Below the pieces are notes generated by a model. That model did no database searches, was not told the origin of the DNA, and saw only the letters and a list, made by a program, of their open reading frames with translations. Of a stretch of 36,387 nucleotides of DNA, positions 10,699 to 19,200 are shown piece by piece (within the stretch, counting starts at the first letter, position 1; every line of letters starts with the position of its first letter). Made by a program: the position numbers and the translations under genes. The DNA comes from Candidatus Woesearchaeota archaeon (GTDB taxonomy: Archaea > Nanobdellota > Nanobdellia > Woesearchaeales > GW2011-AR4): the NCBI GenBank assembly GCA_002686855.1, contig NYYQ01000012.1, forward strand, positions 1-36,387. The letters run 5' to 3'.

Positions 10699-11157
10699 AT
10701 GGCTTATTCTCTTTTGATTATGGCAATCAAAGACTTACAAGCAAAGCAGGGCAATGTAGACATTGAACTGGATGTAGTGGATGTTGGAGAAGTAAGAGAA
10801 TTTGAAAAATTCGGCAGAACTGGAAAAGTAGCAACTGCTATTGCAAAAGACGAAACCGGAGACATTAAACTTTCTTTGTGGAATGAAGATATTGAAAGAA
10901 TAAAAGCCGGAGATAAAATAAAAATAACAAATGGTTATGTTTCTGAATGGCAAGGTGAAAAACAGCTTACAACAGGAAGATTTGGAAAACTAGAAGTCGT
11001 TGGAGAAGACAAAGAAGCTAAAGAAGAAGCAACTAAAGGTCCGGACGAAGAGAAAAACAAGGAAGAATATCAGCAGGAAAAGGAAAAAATAGACGAAGTT
11101 GAGGAAAAGCTGAAAGAAGAGCCTGTAGCTGATGAAGAAGAAATTAAAGATAAATAA
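10699..11157 (+). CDS. OB-fold single-stranded nucleic-acid-binding protein (RPA/SOSS-B-like) with acidic tail; likely start MAIKDLQAKQ at 10720
   Basis: VREFEKFGRTGKVATAIAKDETGDIKLSLWNEDIERIKAGDKIKITNGYV is a typical archaeal OB-fold strand pattern. Confidence 0.85.
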   Translation: MAYSLLIMAIKDLQAKQGNVDIELDVVDVGEVREFEKFGRTGKVATAIAKDETGDIKLSLWNEDIERIKAGDKIKITNGYVSEWQGEKQLTTGRFGKLEVVGEDKEAKEEATKGPDEEKNKEEYQQEKEKIDEVEEKLKEEPVADEEEIKDK

Positions 11158-11224
11158 TATTAATCGAAAGTAATTTAAATAAAATCTATTTCTGAAAAAG
11201 GTTAAGGGACTGTAGCTCAGACTG

Positions 11225-11246
11225 GGAAGGGAAACCCTTCGTCTAA
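11225..11246 (+). other. tRNA intron 1 (D-loop), 22 nt
   Basis: Bulge-helix-bulge: AGAC/GTCT 4-bp central helix, 3-nt bulges TGG and AAG, inner helix GAAGGG/CCCTTC; cuts TG^G and AA^G. Confidence 0.88.
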
Positions 11247-11255
11247 GGAGAGCAC

Positions 11256-11277
11256 ATGCATTAAAAGTGCAGCTAAT
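11256..11277 (+). other. tRNA intron 2 (anticodon stem, about 27/28), 22 nt
   Basis: Central helix AGC/GCT plus a G.A pair, bulges ACA and ATT, inner helix TGCA/TGCA; splicing restores a perfect CTACG/CGTAG anticodon stem. Confidence 0.82.
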
Positions 11278-11296
11278 TACGCTGAAGACGTAGGTG

Positions 11297-11325
11297 ATTG
11301 GTACAGTCACGCTGGCCAACCTGAA
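11297..11325 (+). other. tRNA intron 3 (variable loop, about 46/47), 29 nt
   Basis: Central helix TAGG/CCTG (one wobble), bulges TGA and AAT, inner helix TTGG/CCAA; splicing restores a 5-nt variable loop GTGTC. Confidence 0.85.
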
Positions 11326-11354
11326 TCCTGGGTTCAAATCCCAGCAGTCCCACC

Positions 11355-11361
11355 TTTTTTT
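11355..11361 (+). terminator. Poly-T tract after tRNA-Phe
   Basis: TTTTTTT immediately after CCCACC. Confidence 0.5.
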
Positions 11362-13528
11362 AACCCAAGGAAGTTGTCAATATAGTTGAAGCAATGATAT
11401 TAAACAACAACATTACAACGAACGAGATAAAGCAATAAAGCAATGTGCTCCTTATCATATTAACTCCTAACTGATATTTCTCATTTAATTTGTCAGAGCC
11501 ATTCTCAATGCCATTTACCAGTATTGTCAATATGTAGGTTATCTGGACAACATACAAGCCAACTATTATTTGGAAAAAGTATGTTGGAATTCCATCTCCA
11601 AACAATCCCATCATTCCAATTCCCTGGGTTGCTGTATCACCGCCAGTAACATTCTGCAATTGTGACCCTAACTTGCCTAAAATTGTAGTAACCATTGATG
11701 TTATTCCAATAACAATTCCTGCTATTGCTGGTGTTAAAAACTTAATTTGGGAGTTCATTGAAGAAATGATGTCAGCCATCAAATCCTTTAGCCTTTCATT
11801 GACACTATGTATTTCCTTTATGTATCTGGAAACATTTGTCAGGGCTTGAGCGGCAATAACAGGACCTTTTTTAACTGATTGAACCAAAACTTTCATAGAG
11901 CTTTCTATCAAATTAGAAGGAAAACTTATTAAAGCTCCATGTGCTGAATCAAAAATTGATTGTTTAACACTCATTCCTAATTTTCTTATATTTGTACTTA
12001 CAAGTTTAAAGAAACTTCCAGAAACAGTACCTTCCATAGTATTTGCAACCTTACCAAAAGCTATCTCTGCCGGTAATCCATCACCCAGCCTATTCCCCAA
12101 TTGAAACAAACCTGATGCAAACTCTAATTCCAGCTTTTTTGCTCTTTCCCTTATCTTCATGACATTCTTTGACCTTAAATGATAAAATATTCCCAAGCTT
12201 AAGCCAAAAGCTAGCGTAATCAATAAGCTTAATATTGCTGCGCCAAGGCCATATGGCCCTATAAGTTCACCAGTTGCTTGACTTTCCCTATATTCCAGCA
12301 AACAGAACTTCTTTCCGCATGAACTTGACAAATCCATTTCGCCAAAGCCAATATCTGGAAAATCAATGCTGTGCAGCAAAACAGGGCTAATTCCAAAAAT
12401 AAATAATACTGCTCCTATAAAAATACTAAAGAAAATAGGGTTCATTAAAATTTCAATATTTCCTAATTTCATTATAACATTCTTGTATTTCTTAAGCTCT
12501 GGATTTTCCTCTGAGATATCTGTCTCGCCATAACCAGTAGGCCTTCTTGACAAAACTGATTTTCCCAGATAATAAACACTAATCGGCAAAGCCACATTAT
12601 ACAAAGCAGCTATATGAAACCATCTGATTCCTTCCATAAAGCTAACCATTAAAGGTAGTATAACCAACCCCAAAATAGGAAGAATTATGCCCAGCATATG
12701 CAGCATTGTTATGGGGCTTTGCAAATTATGTGCATAATGCAGCATCTTCTCATAAGTCTCGCTTAAAATAACATCTAATGATTTATCTAAAGCATTCAAT
12801 CTTCTCTCTTCACTTCCCTCATACAAAGATGATTCTATTAGATGAAAAGCTTCAATAAACTCAAAATTCCATTTCTTCCATGTCTCAAGATACATGTCAA
12901 GACTTTCCTTAACGCTTGCATATTTTTCAGTCTCGATATCCCACAGCACTTTCTTTAGATCTAGGCTTAACGGCGGTGATAAATGGTCGGCAGCAAACTC
13001 AATCGCATTTTCTATGTTACTTGTATGCCTCATATATGTTACCACATAAAATATGCATAGCACCATCTGATTGCTTGCCTTTAAGCGCCAGTTATTAGCA
13101 ATATAATTTGGCAAATTTCCCAAAGGTCTTATCAGAGAGAGTCCTATTATAAAGAAAAATAAAATGAAGAATGTAGATTGAAAAATAAGAAAAGAGAACA
13201 ATGAGCCCAATAAAATAATAAAAATCGGGGCTAAAAATGAAAAGGAGATTGCTCCAGAAGGGGTAATGTTCAAATGCGCTATATTGATATTCTCAATAAT
13301 TCTAGGTTCTTTTTTCTTATCTGGTTTTATATGCAATATTTTTTCGCTCAAGCCGCATAATTTCTCGTACAAAGTCAAATGTCTTGGCATATAAGCTTCC
13401 TTAAATTCTTCATACTCTCTTGATGAAACTTTCGGCTGGTAAACTCTGGCGCCTAGTTCTTTCTCTATCTGCTTCTTATATAACTCTACCAGATCCTTCA
13501 TCCTCTGTTTTTCACTCTGAGTAGGCAT
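11360..13528 (-). CDS. Type II/IV secretion F-family membrane protein (FlaJ/TadC-like, two T2SF-like halves)
   Basis: 722 aa with multiple TM segments; two T2SF-like blocks (VVTYMRHTSNIENAIEFAADHLSPPLSLDLKKVLWDIETEKY...; FASGLFQLGNRLGDGLPAEIAFGKVANTMEGTVSGSFFKLVSTNIRKLGMS...). Confidence 0.85.
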   Translation of the reverse strand: MPTQSEKQRMKDLVELYKKQIEKELGARVYQPKVSSREYEEFKEAYMPRHLTLYEKLCGLSEKILHIKPDKKKEPRIIENINIAHLNITPSGAISFSFLAPIFIILLGSLFSFLIFQSTFFILFFFIIGLSLIRPLGNLPNYIANNWRLKASNQMVLCIFYVVTYMRHTSNIENAIEFAADHLSPPLSLDLKKVLWDIETEKYASVKESLDMYLETWKKWNFEFIEAFHLIESSLYEGSEERRLNALDKSLDVILSETYEKMLHYAHNLQSPITMLHMLGIILPILGLVILPLMVSFMEGIRWFHIAALYNVALPISVYYLGKSVLSRRPTGYGETDISEENPELKKYKNVIMKLGNIEILMNPIFFSIFIGAVLFIFGISPVLLHSIDFPDIGFGEMDLSSSCGKKFCLLEYRESQATGELIGPYGLGAAILSLLITLAFGLSLGIFYHLRSKNVMKIRERAKKLELEFASGLFQLGNRLGDGLPAEIAFGKVANTMEGTVSGSFFKLVSTNIRKLGMSVKQSIFDSAHGALISFPSNLIESSMKVLVQSVKKGPVIAAQALTNVSRYIKEIHSVNERLKDLMADIISSMNSQIKFLTPAIAGIVIGITSMVTTILGKLGSQLQNVTGGDTATQGIGMMGLFGDGIPTYFFQIIVGLYVVQITYILTILVNGIENGSDKLNEKYQLGVNMIRSTLLYCFISFVVMLLFNIIASTILTTSLG

Positions 13529-13685
13529 TAAGAATAACTCACCTCTTTTTTGTTTATTTTTTGTTTACTGATTTAATTTTTTATTAATTTTAAATTTTAA
13601 TTATTATTGTATTATTTTCCAATTGTTATTTTATTTCATTTTGAATTAAATTATGTTTATTGTTATTTTCAATTATTAATTTTTT

Positions 13686-13820
13686 ATTATTTTAATTTTG
13701 AACTGTTTATTTTTTATTTTAAATTATTTTAATTGAATTTTTATTTATTATTGGATAATTTTTAATATGATTTTTATTGATTTTTTATAAATGGGAGTTT
13801 TTTATTATTTTAATTTTGAA
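13686..13820. repeat. Copy 1 of a 135-bp T-rich direct repeat, upstream of the T2SF gene
   Basis: 130 of 135 positions match 16222-16356 by hand alignment. Confidence 0.85.
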
Positions 13821-13891
13821 ATTTTATTATTGGTTTCTTTTTTTGTAATTTTTATTGAAACTATATCTATTATTGGCTAAATTAAATATTA

Positions 13892-16189
13892 TTATTTCAT
13901 ATTCATTTTTTTAACACTTCTTTTAAGCCATTCATTCCAGTCAAAAAATATCCTCTTGCTGTCTAAGCTGCCAACTTCATCTTTTACCACATCTGAAATT
14001 TTATGGAATTCGTCATTTGCATTAACAACAAATTCAGCTTCTAATAAATTCAGCATTTTAGATTTTTCAGCGTATTTTACTAAAGTTTCTTTTATTTTTG
14101 TTCTCAACAAAATATTGTCCCAAATAGCATCCCAGCTTCCAGCCCATTCCTTTACATTTCCCCCAATACTCTTCAGAATATCGCTTTCTCCATTAATCAA
14201 CTCATCACTCGGCTCTAATTGGTCTGTTCTAGTATCATATTTCATTAAATCCACAAAACCAGTCTCCAGTAAAGGGTCATTTTCCCAATGCTTCCTTACC
14301 TCTGTAATCTGAGTCACTCTTCTCCATCTATGAAGACCATCTGCGCTTCTTACCGGATTAGCAACAATGATAATATCTGTTGCCTTAAAACTTGTTCTTG
14401 GTACCTGTAAATCATTAACAACTCTGTCAAAAACACCATAAGGACTGTCACCATGAATTGTCCCGGCAACAACATTTGCCAATGCGCCTATCCTCATTGC
14501 TTCATACAATGCCAATGCCTCCTTTGAACGTATTTCCCCTACAATTAAAGCTGAATCTCCCATCCTTAATGTTGTTCTTATCCCTTCATCAGCAGGCACC
14601 TCCGCGCTTCCTTTTGTTAAAGCAGCAGCAACTTTCATAGGCTGTATATTATACCCTAACTTTCTCAAAGAAGATGTTGGCAGCTCTAAAGTGTCTTCAA
14701 TAGTAATAACTCTATATCTTCTCATTAATTCCACTAATAATGCTCCCAACAATGATGTTTTTCCAGCTGACCTTGTTCCTGCTACAAGCAAAGTCCTGCT
14801 GCCATCAATAATAAAACTCATTATTCCCGCAGATAAAGGACTCATCATTTTATTATGGATAAATAAAGGCAAAGTCCATGGTTTGTCTCTATGCCTTCTA
14901 AATGCAAATGAGACGCCATGAGGGTTTAATGGCTCTCCAACTGCTGCAACACGCGCATTCGCCCCTTTAATTCTAAGCTCTGTATCCAGGATAGGATTAG
15001 CCTCATCAAGAGGCCTGCCGGATATCAACCTTAATTTTGTTGCCCACGAGTCTGCTTCAGTTGGTGTTGGAACTACATTTGTCCTGCAATCCCCATAAGT
15101 TTGATGTACAATGAACATAGGCACGTCTCCCATCTGGTTATTTATTGATATATCTTGTACCTGCTCGTCCTGCAGCAAAATCTCTATTAACCCAAAACCT
15201 ACTGTGTACCTGACCAAAATATTTGTCAACTGCTCGATTTCTTGAGAAGTCATTTTTATGTTTCTATAGCCTACAAGTTCCTCAATTAAATCCTGGCCTA
15301 CATTAAAAAAAACCTGCCTCATACGGTCCGGCTCAACAAACTCGCTTCTTTTTGGCTTGTGTTCTGCCATGATTTTCCTTGCTGTGTCTAATATTTCATA
15401 TTTTTCCTCGGTTAATTTAAATTCCGGTGGCACCATATGATACAGGTATTGCACAGTGTCTGGCAGCTCAAAAATTGTTACATCTACATCCTTCCCCACA
15501 GTATAAGTCTCCAGTTCTTTAGCATCATGAGGGAAAGCAGCCATTAGTTTTGTAAACATAAAGTCCGGCCTTACAACTGGTATAAAAAAGCGCCTGTATA
15601 TTTCCCGGTCACTAACTTTATGGCCTGCAAGATATTGCTTTGCAGCTAAGATTAATTTTGTTTTTTCCAGGGTATTCATCAAATAATCAAGAATCTTGAG
15701 ATACTTCTGACTGCATTTTATGAAGTTTTCATCAGCCGCTCTTTCCACACTTATTCTTTCATCCCTTGTAATCCTTGTCAATTCCACGTAAGCTCCGATA
15801 GGGTCTGACCTTAACAAATTTGATATTATGTTCTGTACAGTAGAATACCAAGTATTAGCCCACTTTGCGCAGCTGGTGTCAGAAAGCAAAGCAGTATAAC
15901 TAAAAACATCTTTTCTTTTAGCAAGCTGGGAATATAGTTTTGCTATTTCTCTCAACAAAAATGTCTGATTAGAATCATATTCATAATTTCTCTTTTGCAT
16001 AAAGACAATTTTGGTTGCATCCCCCACCTCAATAAGCATATCGCATGTCTTTGACATAATCATTGCATCATCTTCTATAGCAGGTATATGCTGATAGTCC
16101 TCTAAATCAACAGAAAGTATTACATCATCCCCTTCCCTTATCACATCATAAGAAAAGGGCTTTTTATTATCAAACAATGCCATTTTCAA
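13892..16189 (-). CDS. Type II/IV secretion system ATPase (GspE/CpaF/FlaI family)
   Basis: LLVAGTRSAGKTSLLGALL (Walker A), VITIEDTLELPT, TLRMGDSALIVGEIRSKEALALYEAMRIG, NVVAGTIHGDS; long N-terminal domain. Confidence 0.93.
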   Translation of the reverse strand: MKMALFDNKKPFSYDVIREGDDVILSVDLEDYQHIPAIEDDAMIMSKTCDMLIEVGDATKIVFMQKRNYEYDSNQTFLLREIAKLYSQLAKRKDVFSYTALLSDTSCAKWANTWYSTVQNIISNLLRSDPIGAYVELTRITRDERISVERAADENFIKCSQKYLKILDYLMNTLEKTKLILAAKQYLAGHKVSDREIYRRFFIPVVRPDFMFTKLMAAFPHDAKELETYTVGKDVDVTIFELPDTVQYLYHMVPPEFKLTEEKYEILDTARKIMAEHKPKRSEFVEPDRMRQVFFNVGQDLIEELVGYRNIKMTSQEIEQLTNILVRYTVGFGLIEILLQDEQVQDISINNQMGDVPMFIVHQTYGDCRTNVVPTPTEADSWATKLRLISGRPLDEANPILDTELRIKGANARVAAVGEPLNPHGVSFAFRRHRDKPWTLPLFIHNKMMSPLSAGIMSFIIDGSRTLLVAGTRSAGKTSLLGALLVELMRRYRVITIEDTLELPTSSLRKLGYNIQPMKVAAALTKGSAEVPADEGIRTTLRMGDSALIVGEIRSKEALALYEAMRIGALANVVAGTIHGDSPYGVFDRVVNDLQVPRTSFKATDIIIVANPVRSADGLHRWRRVTQITEVRKHWENDPLLETGFVDLMKYDTRTDQLEPSDELINGESDILKSIGGNVKEWAGSWDAIWDNILLRTKIKETLVKYAEKSKMLNLLEAEFVVNANDEFHKISDVVKDEVGSLDSKRIFFDWNEWLKRSVKKMNMK

Positions 16190-16221
16190 TCAACCATTTT
16201 TTTATCATTTTATTTCCATCA

Positions 16222-16356
16222 ATTATTTTAATTTTGAATTGTTTGTTTTTTATTTTAAATTATTTTTATTGGATTTTTATTTATTATTGGATAATTTTTA
16301 ATATGATTTTTATTGAATTTTTATAAATGGGAGTTTTTTATTATTTTAATTTTGAA
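16222..16356. repeat. Copy 2 of the 135-bp direct repeat, upstream of the secretion ATPase
   Basis: About 96% identical to 13686-13820; contains TTTATAAATGGGAG (minus strand CTCCCATTTATAAA, TATA-box-like). Confidence 0.85.
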
Positions 16357-16527
16357 TTGTTTGTTTTTTATTATTGATTGAAATTGTTTGTTTTTTATTA
16401 TTTTAATTTTGAAATTTTATTATTGGATTTTTTATTGTTTTTTCTTAATAATATTTATTTATTGAAATTATTTTTATTGGCTTTTTAATTGGGTTTTAGT
16501 TTTTATTGGAGCTATTTTCATTAAGCC

Positions 16528-16665
16528 TTATTTCTGATTTTTTAACAAATCCAGTGCAATCTCAATCAAATGTGATTTATTCCTGTACTTTTTCCTATCC
16601 TGCAATGCTTTATCTATCCACTTTATTAGTTCCAGATCAATTGTTGCACTTATCGACTTTTTCAT
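16528..16665 (-). CDS. Ribbon-helix-helix (CopG/Arc-like) DNA-binding protein, 45 aa; absent from the supplied ORF track
   Basis: Translated by hand: MKKSISATIDLELIKWIDKALQDRKKYRNKSHLIEIALDLLKNQK*. Confidence 0.8.
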   Translation of the reverse strand: MKKSISATIDLELIKWIDKALQDRKKYRNKSHLIEIALDLLKNQK

Positions 16666-16671
16666 GTTGAC

Positions 16672-16728
16672 TATATTATAAAATATATTTTTGCATATTT
16701 TCAAATATTATATATATTTTATAATATA
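16672..16728. promoter_or_regulatory. Perfect 17-bp inverted repeat upstream of the RHH gene (candidate operator)
   Basis: TATATTATAAAATATAT (16672-16688) and its exact reverse complement at 16712-16728. Confidence 0.55.
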
Positions 16729-16844
16729 AAGTATTTAAATATTGTGTTTTTGCAAGGGAGATATAACCACTCCAATATCCTCACACAAATTTATATGTAT
16801 GGTAGTGGGACTAAACAATTGACCGATAATTCCGCCAGTAATTC

Positions 16845-16883
16845 GAAAACACAAACCATTTATGATCAATTTTTTGTGTTTTC
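16845..16883. repeat. 11-bp inverted repeat in the intergenic region before 16932
   Basis: GAAAACACAAA (16845-16855) / TTTGTGTTTTC (16873-16883). Confidence 0.5.
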
Positions 16884-16931
16884 TACTATAGAAACAAAAC
16901 ATATTTAATAAACAAAATCAAAATACTTAAA

Positions 16932-17369
16932 ATGGCAGATATGGGCATTCCTCCACCACCTAAGCAGCATAAAAGCCTTTTTCATAGTCAAAAGCCTCCA
17001 CAGCAGGACATGAGCTCTTTTAGGGGGGATATAAACAATCTAAGCAGAAGACTAAGGATTCTGGAAGAAAGCTTTACAAATCTAAGAAGAGCTTTACAAG
17101 TAACAGAGCAAAATATGCTCGGTAAAAACAAGTTGTTTACAACAGAAATCAAGACTATAACTTCTGACATAAGCGATATAAAAAAGGAAATTGCAGAAAT
17201 AAAGGAAAAAATACTTGATATTGTAAAAGAATTGCAAACATCAGCAAAAAGAGATGAAGTAAAAGTCCTGGAAAAGTACATAAACATCTGGAATCCTGTT
17301 AAATTTGTAACGCAAAAAGAAGTAGAACAAATTGTAAAAGAGTTTATGGAAAGAGAAAAAAATAAATAG
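16932..17369 (+). CDS. Coiled-coil hypothetical protein, possibly associated with the pilus-like locus
   Basis: Pro-rich N-terminus then heptad-like region; divergent from the secretion genes. Confidence 0.7.
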   Translation: MADMGIPPPPKQHKSLFHSQKPPQQDMSSFRGDINNLSRRLRILEESFTNLRRALQVTEQNMLGKNKLFTTEIKTITSDISDIKKEIAEIKEKILDIVKELQTSAKRDEVKVLEKYINIWNPVKFVTQKEVEQIVKEFMEREKNK

Positions 17370-17419
17370 AAACGTTTATATAGATTTTTTCAAATAAAAA
17401 CAAAAAAAGAGGAAAAATA

Positions 17420-18046
17420 ATGGTCTTATTTAGTTTTGGCAAAAAAAAGAAAAAACCCGAGCAAGCAGCTCCTGGCAGCCCCATTGAACAAATCATGGCT
17501 TTAAAACAACAGGGCATGGTTGATGACCAAATTATCAAGGAACTTGAAAGACAGGGCTATAATTCTTCCCAGATTTTTGATGCCCTGAACCAAGTAAATA
17601 TACAAGCACCTACATCAGCAGGACAGCCTCCGGGCTATAACATGCCATCACCTCAACAAGATCTTTCTTATGAGCAGCCTCCACCACAAAAACCACAGCC
17701 AAGAGAGACCCTGGACAGGGAGCAAATAGAAGAAATTGTTGAAGCAATAATAGATGAAAAGTGGAAAGAGTTTGAGGAAGATGTTAAAAAGATAATTGAG
17801 TGGAAAGATAGTACACAGACAAGGATAAATCATCTTGACCAGCAGATAAAAGATTTAGCTACAAGCTTAAATTCATTGCATAAAAACCTTCTAAATAAGA
17901 TTTCTGATTATGATAAGAATATAACAGATGTAGGAACAGAAATAAAGGCCATGGAAAAGGTTTTCCAGAAAATTCTTCCAAATCTGACAGAAAATGTAAA
18001 CAAGCTGGAACGGATGAGCAAAGGCTCTAAATCAACTAAGAAATAA
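17420..18046 (+). CDS. Coiled-coil hypothetical protein with Pro/Gln-rich linker
   Basis: 208-aa ORF: MVLFSFGKKKKKPEQ..., short helical domain (IEQIMALKQQGMVDDQIIKELERQGYNSSQIFDALNQV), then coiled coil. Confidence 0.75.
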   Translation: MVLFSFGKKKKKPEQAAPGSPIEQIMALKQQGMVDDQIIKELERQGYNSSQIFDALNQVNIQAPTSAGQPPGYNMPSPQQDLSYEQPPPQKPQPRETLDREQIEEIVEAIIDEKWKEFEEDVKKIIEWKDSTQTRINHLDQQIKDLATSLNSLHKNLLNKISDYDKNITDVGTEIKAMEKVFQKILPNLTENVNKLERMSKGSKSTKK

Positions 18047-18047
18047 A

Positions 18048-18551
18048 CTACATCTGCTTTGCAGCCAAAAGTCCAACAGTAAACACTGCCACCAGAGTTA
18101 TAAGAACAATTCCAAGAAAATTTGGATGAAATAAAACTGTGGATGATTTGCTGAAATCCTCCCCCGTTTCCGGAACTTCAATATTTTCTCTTACTACTGA
18201 CAAAGTTCCAACGACAAGGGCAATAACCATAACAACAAGCACAAGCCATTTCACGGCAGGAAGCGCATCTGTACCAGCAGTTACACCAATTGATCTCGAA
18301 GCAACAGATATAATAGCAACGAATACCAAAACTACAGCAAAAAGTGGTGATACCTGCTTAACAACCAAAGTGGCTAAATCCGATAGTATTACAAAAAAAC
18401 CGGCAACCACTGCAATAAGTGAGTTAATCAGCTGATTTTGGCCTAAAATCCTTGTATAAAGTAATATTGCATATATAAAAAGGAATACAAAAAGGAATAC
18501 AAAAACAATAGAAAGGCCTTCTACGGATGCTGCATCAAGAAAAGTTGCCAT
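18048..18551 (-). CDS. Small polytopic membrane protein, possible divergent member of the 18.0-19.7 kb paralog set
   Basis: 167 aa, hydrophobic, loosely similar layout to 18554 and 19201 ORFs. Confidence 0.75.
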   Translation of the reverse strand: MATFLDAASVEGLSIVFVFLFVFLFIYAILLYTRILGQNQLINSLIAVVAGFFVILSDLATLVVKQVSPLFAVVLVFVAIISVASRSIGVTAGTDALPAVKWLVLVVMVIALVVGTLSVVRENIEVPETGEDFSKSSTVLFHPNFLGIVLITLVAVFTVGLLAAKQM

Positions 18552-18553
18552 TT

Positions 18554-19147
18554 TTATTTGTTGAACAGTTTTGGAAAGTCCATACCAATCCTTCTCATTA
18601 CCCCTACTTTGTCTCTTTCTCCTTCTCCTCCAGTAATAAATGCTATGATAACACCAAACATGATTAACATTACAACTACACCTAGAGCATCAGAACCAAA
18701 AGTATCATCCATCCAATTGGTAATGGAAGAACCTCCCCATCCTGCAGCACTGCCAAATATCATGGCTAAAAAAATAACAGAAATAAGGGCTACCCATCCA
18801 GGCATTGTCGCACCAAGTAATATTTTTTCATGTCCAAAAACCCCTATCATGATCATCAATGCTACAATTGCAACAACAAATATTCCTACTTGGGGTAAAA
18901 CACTGTTAATTATTTCAACAGGATCAATCCCAGCAGGCAAATCTCCAGTTATATGAGGTATGATGACTGTCAATGCAAAAACAAGGGCTATGGCTGAATT
19001 CATATTTCTTTTTTCCTCTCCAAAAATCTTGCTTTTTTCCAAAACTGCAAATATTACAGTAAATATAAGAAGAAATGGTAGCATAACATCTGTAAAACCA
19101 AAGTCTTCCAATGCCTCAAAAAATTCCTCAAGTCCACTATTTGCCAT
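18554..19147 (-). CDS. Small polytopic membrane protein, paralog of 19201-19749
   Basis: DVMLPFLLIFTVIFAVLEKSKIFG...NMNSAIALVFA. Confidence 0.8.
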   Translation of the reverse strand: MANSGLEEFFEALEDFGFTDVMLPFLLIFTVIFAVLEKSKIFGEEKRNMNSAIALVFALTVIIPHITGDLPAGIDPVEIINSVLPQVGIFVVAIVALMIMIGVFGHEKILLGATMPGWVALISVIFLAMIFGSAAGWGGSSITNWMDDTFGSDALGVVVMLIMFGVIIAFITGGEGERDKVGVMRRIGMDFPKLFNK

Positions 19148-19200
19148 TAACCATCACTTTTTTGCTTAGTATGTATTATTAAATTTAAACTTTTTAAACT

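Larger units (their letters stand above)
11206..11352 (+). tRNA. tRNA-Phe(GAA) with three introns; anticodon 11284-11286; partly encoded 3' CC follows
   Basis: Acceptor GGGACTG/CAGTCCC, D stem GCTC/GAGC, T arm CTGGG-TTCAAAT-CCCAG, loop CTGAAGA. Removing 11225-11246, 11256-11277 and 11297-11325 gives GGGACTGTAGCTCAGACTGGGAGAGCACTACGCTGAAGACGTAGGTGTCCTGGGTTCAAATCCCAGCAGTCCCA (74 nt, all stems perfect). Confidence 0.93.

Noticed and set aside
10990-11337. Minus-strand 115-aa ORF overlapping the tRNA-Phe and OB-fold gene
   Set aside because: Shadow of the acidic tail (Phe/Leu runs) plus tRNA sequence; no coding character.
11206-11352. tRNA-Leu(UAA) or class II tRNA reading based on ATTAAAA at 11260-11266
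   Set aside because: No supporting 5-bp stem; the three-intron Phe model explains every base with perfect stems.
17344-17538. Minus-strand 64-aa ORF
   Set aside because: Shadow of the Lys-rich start of the 17420 gene.
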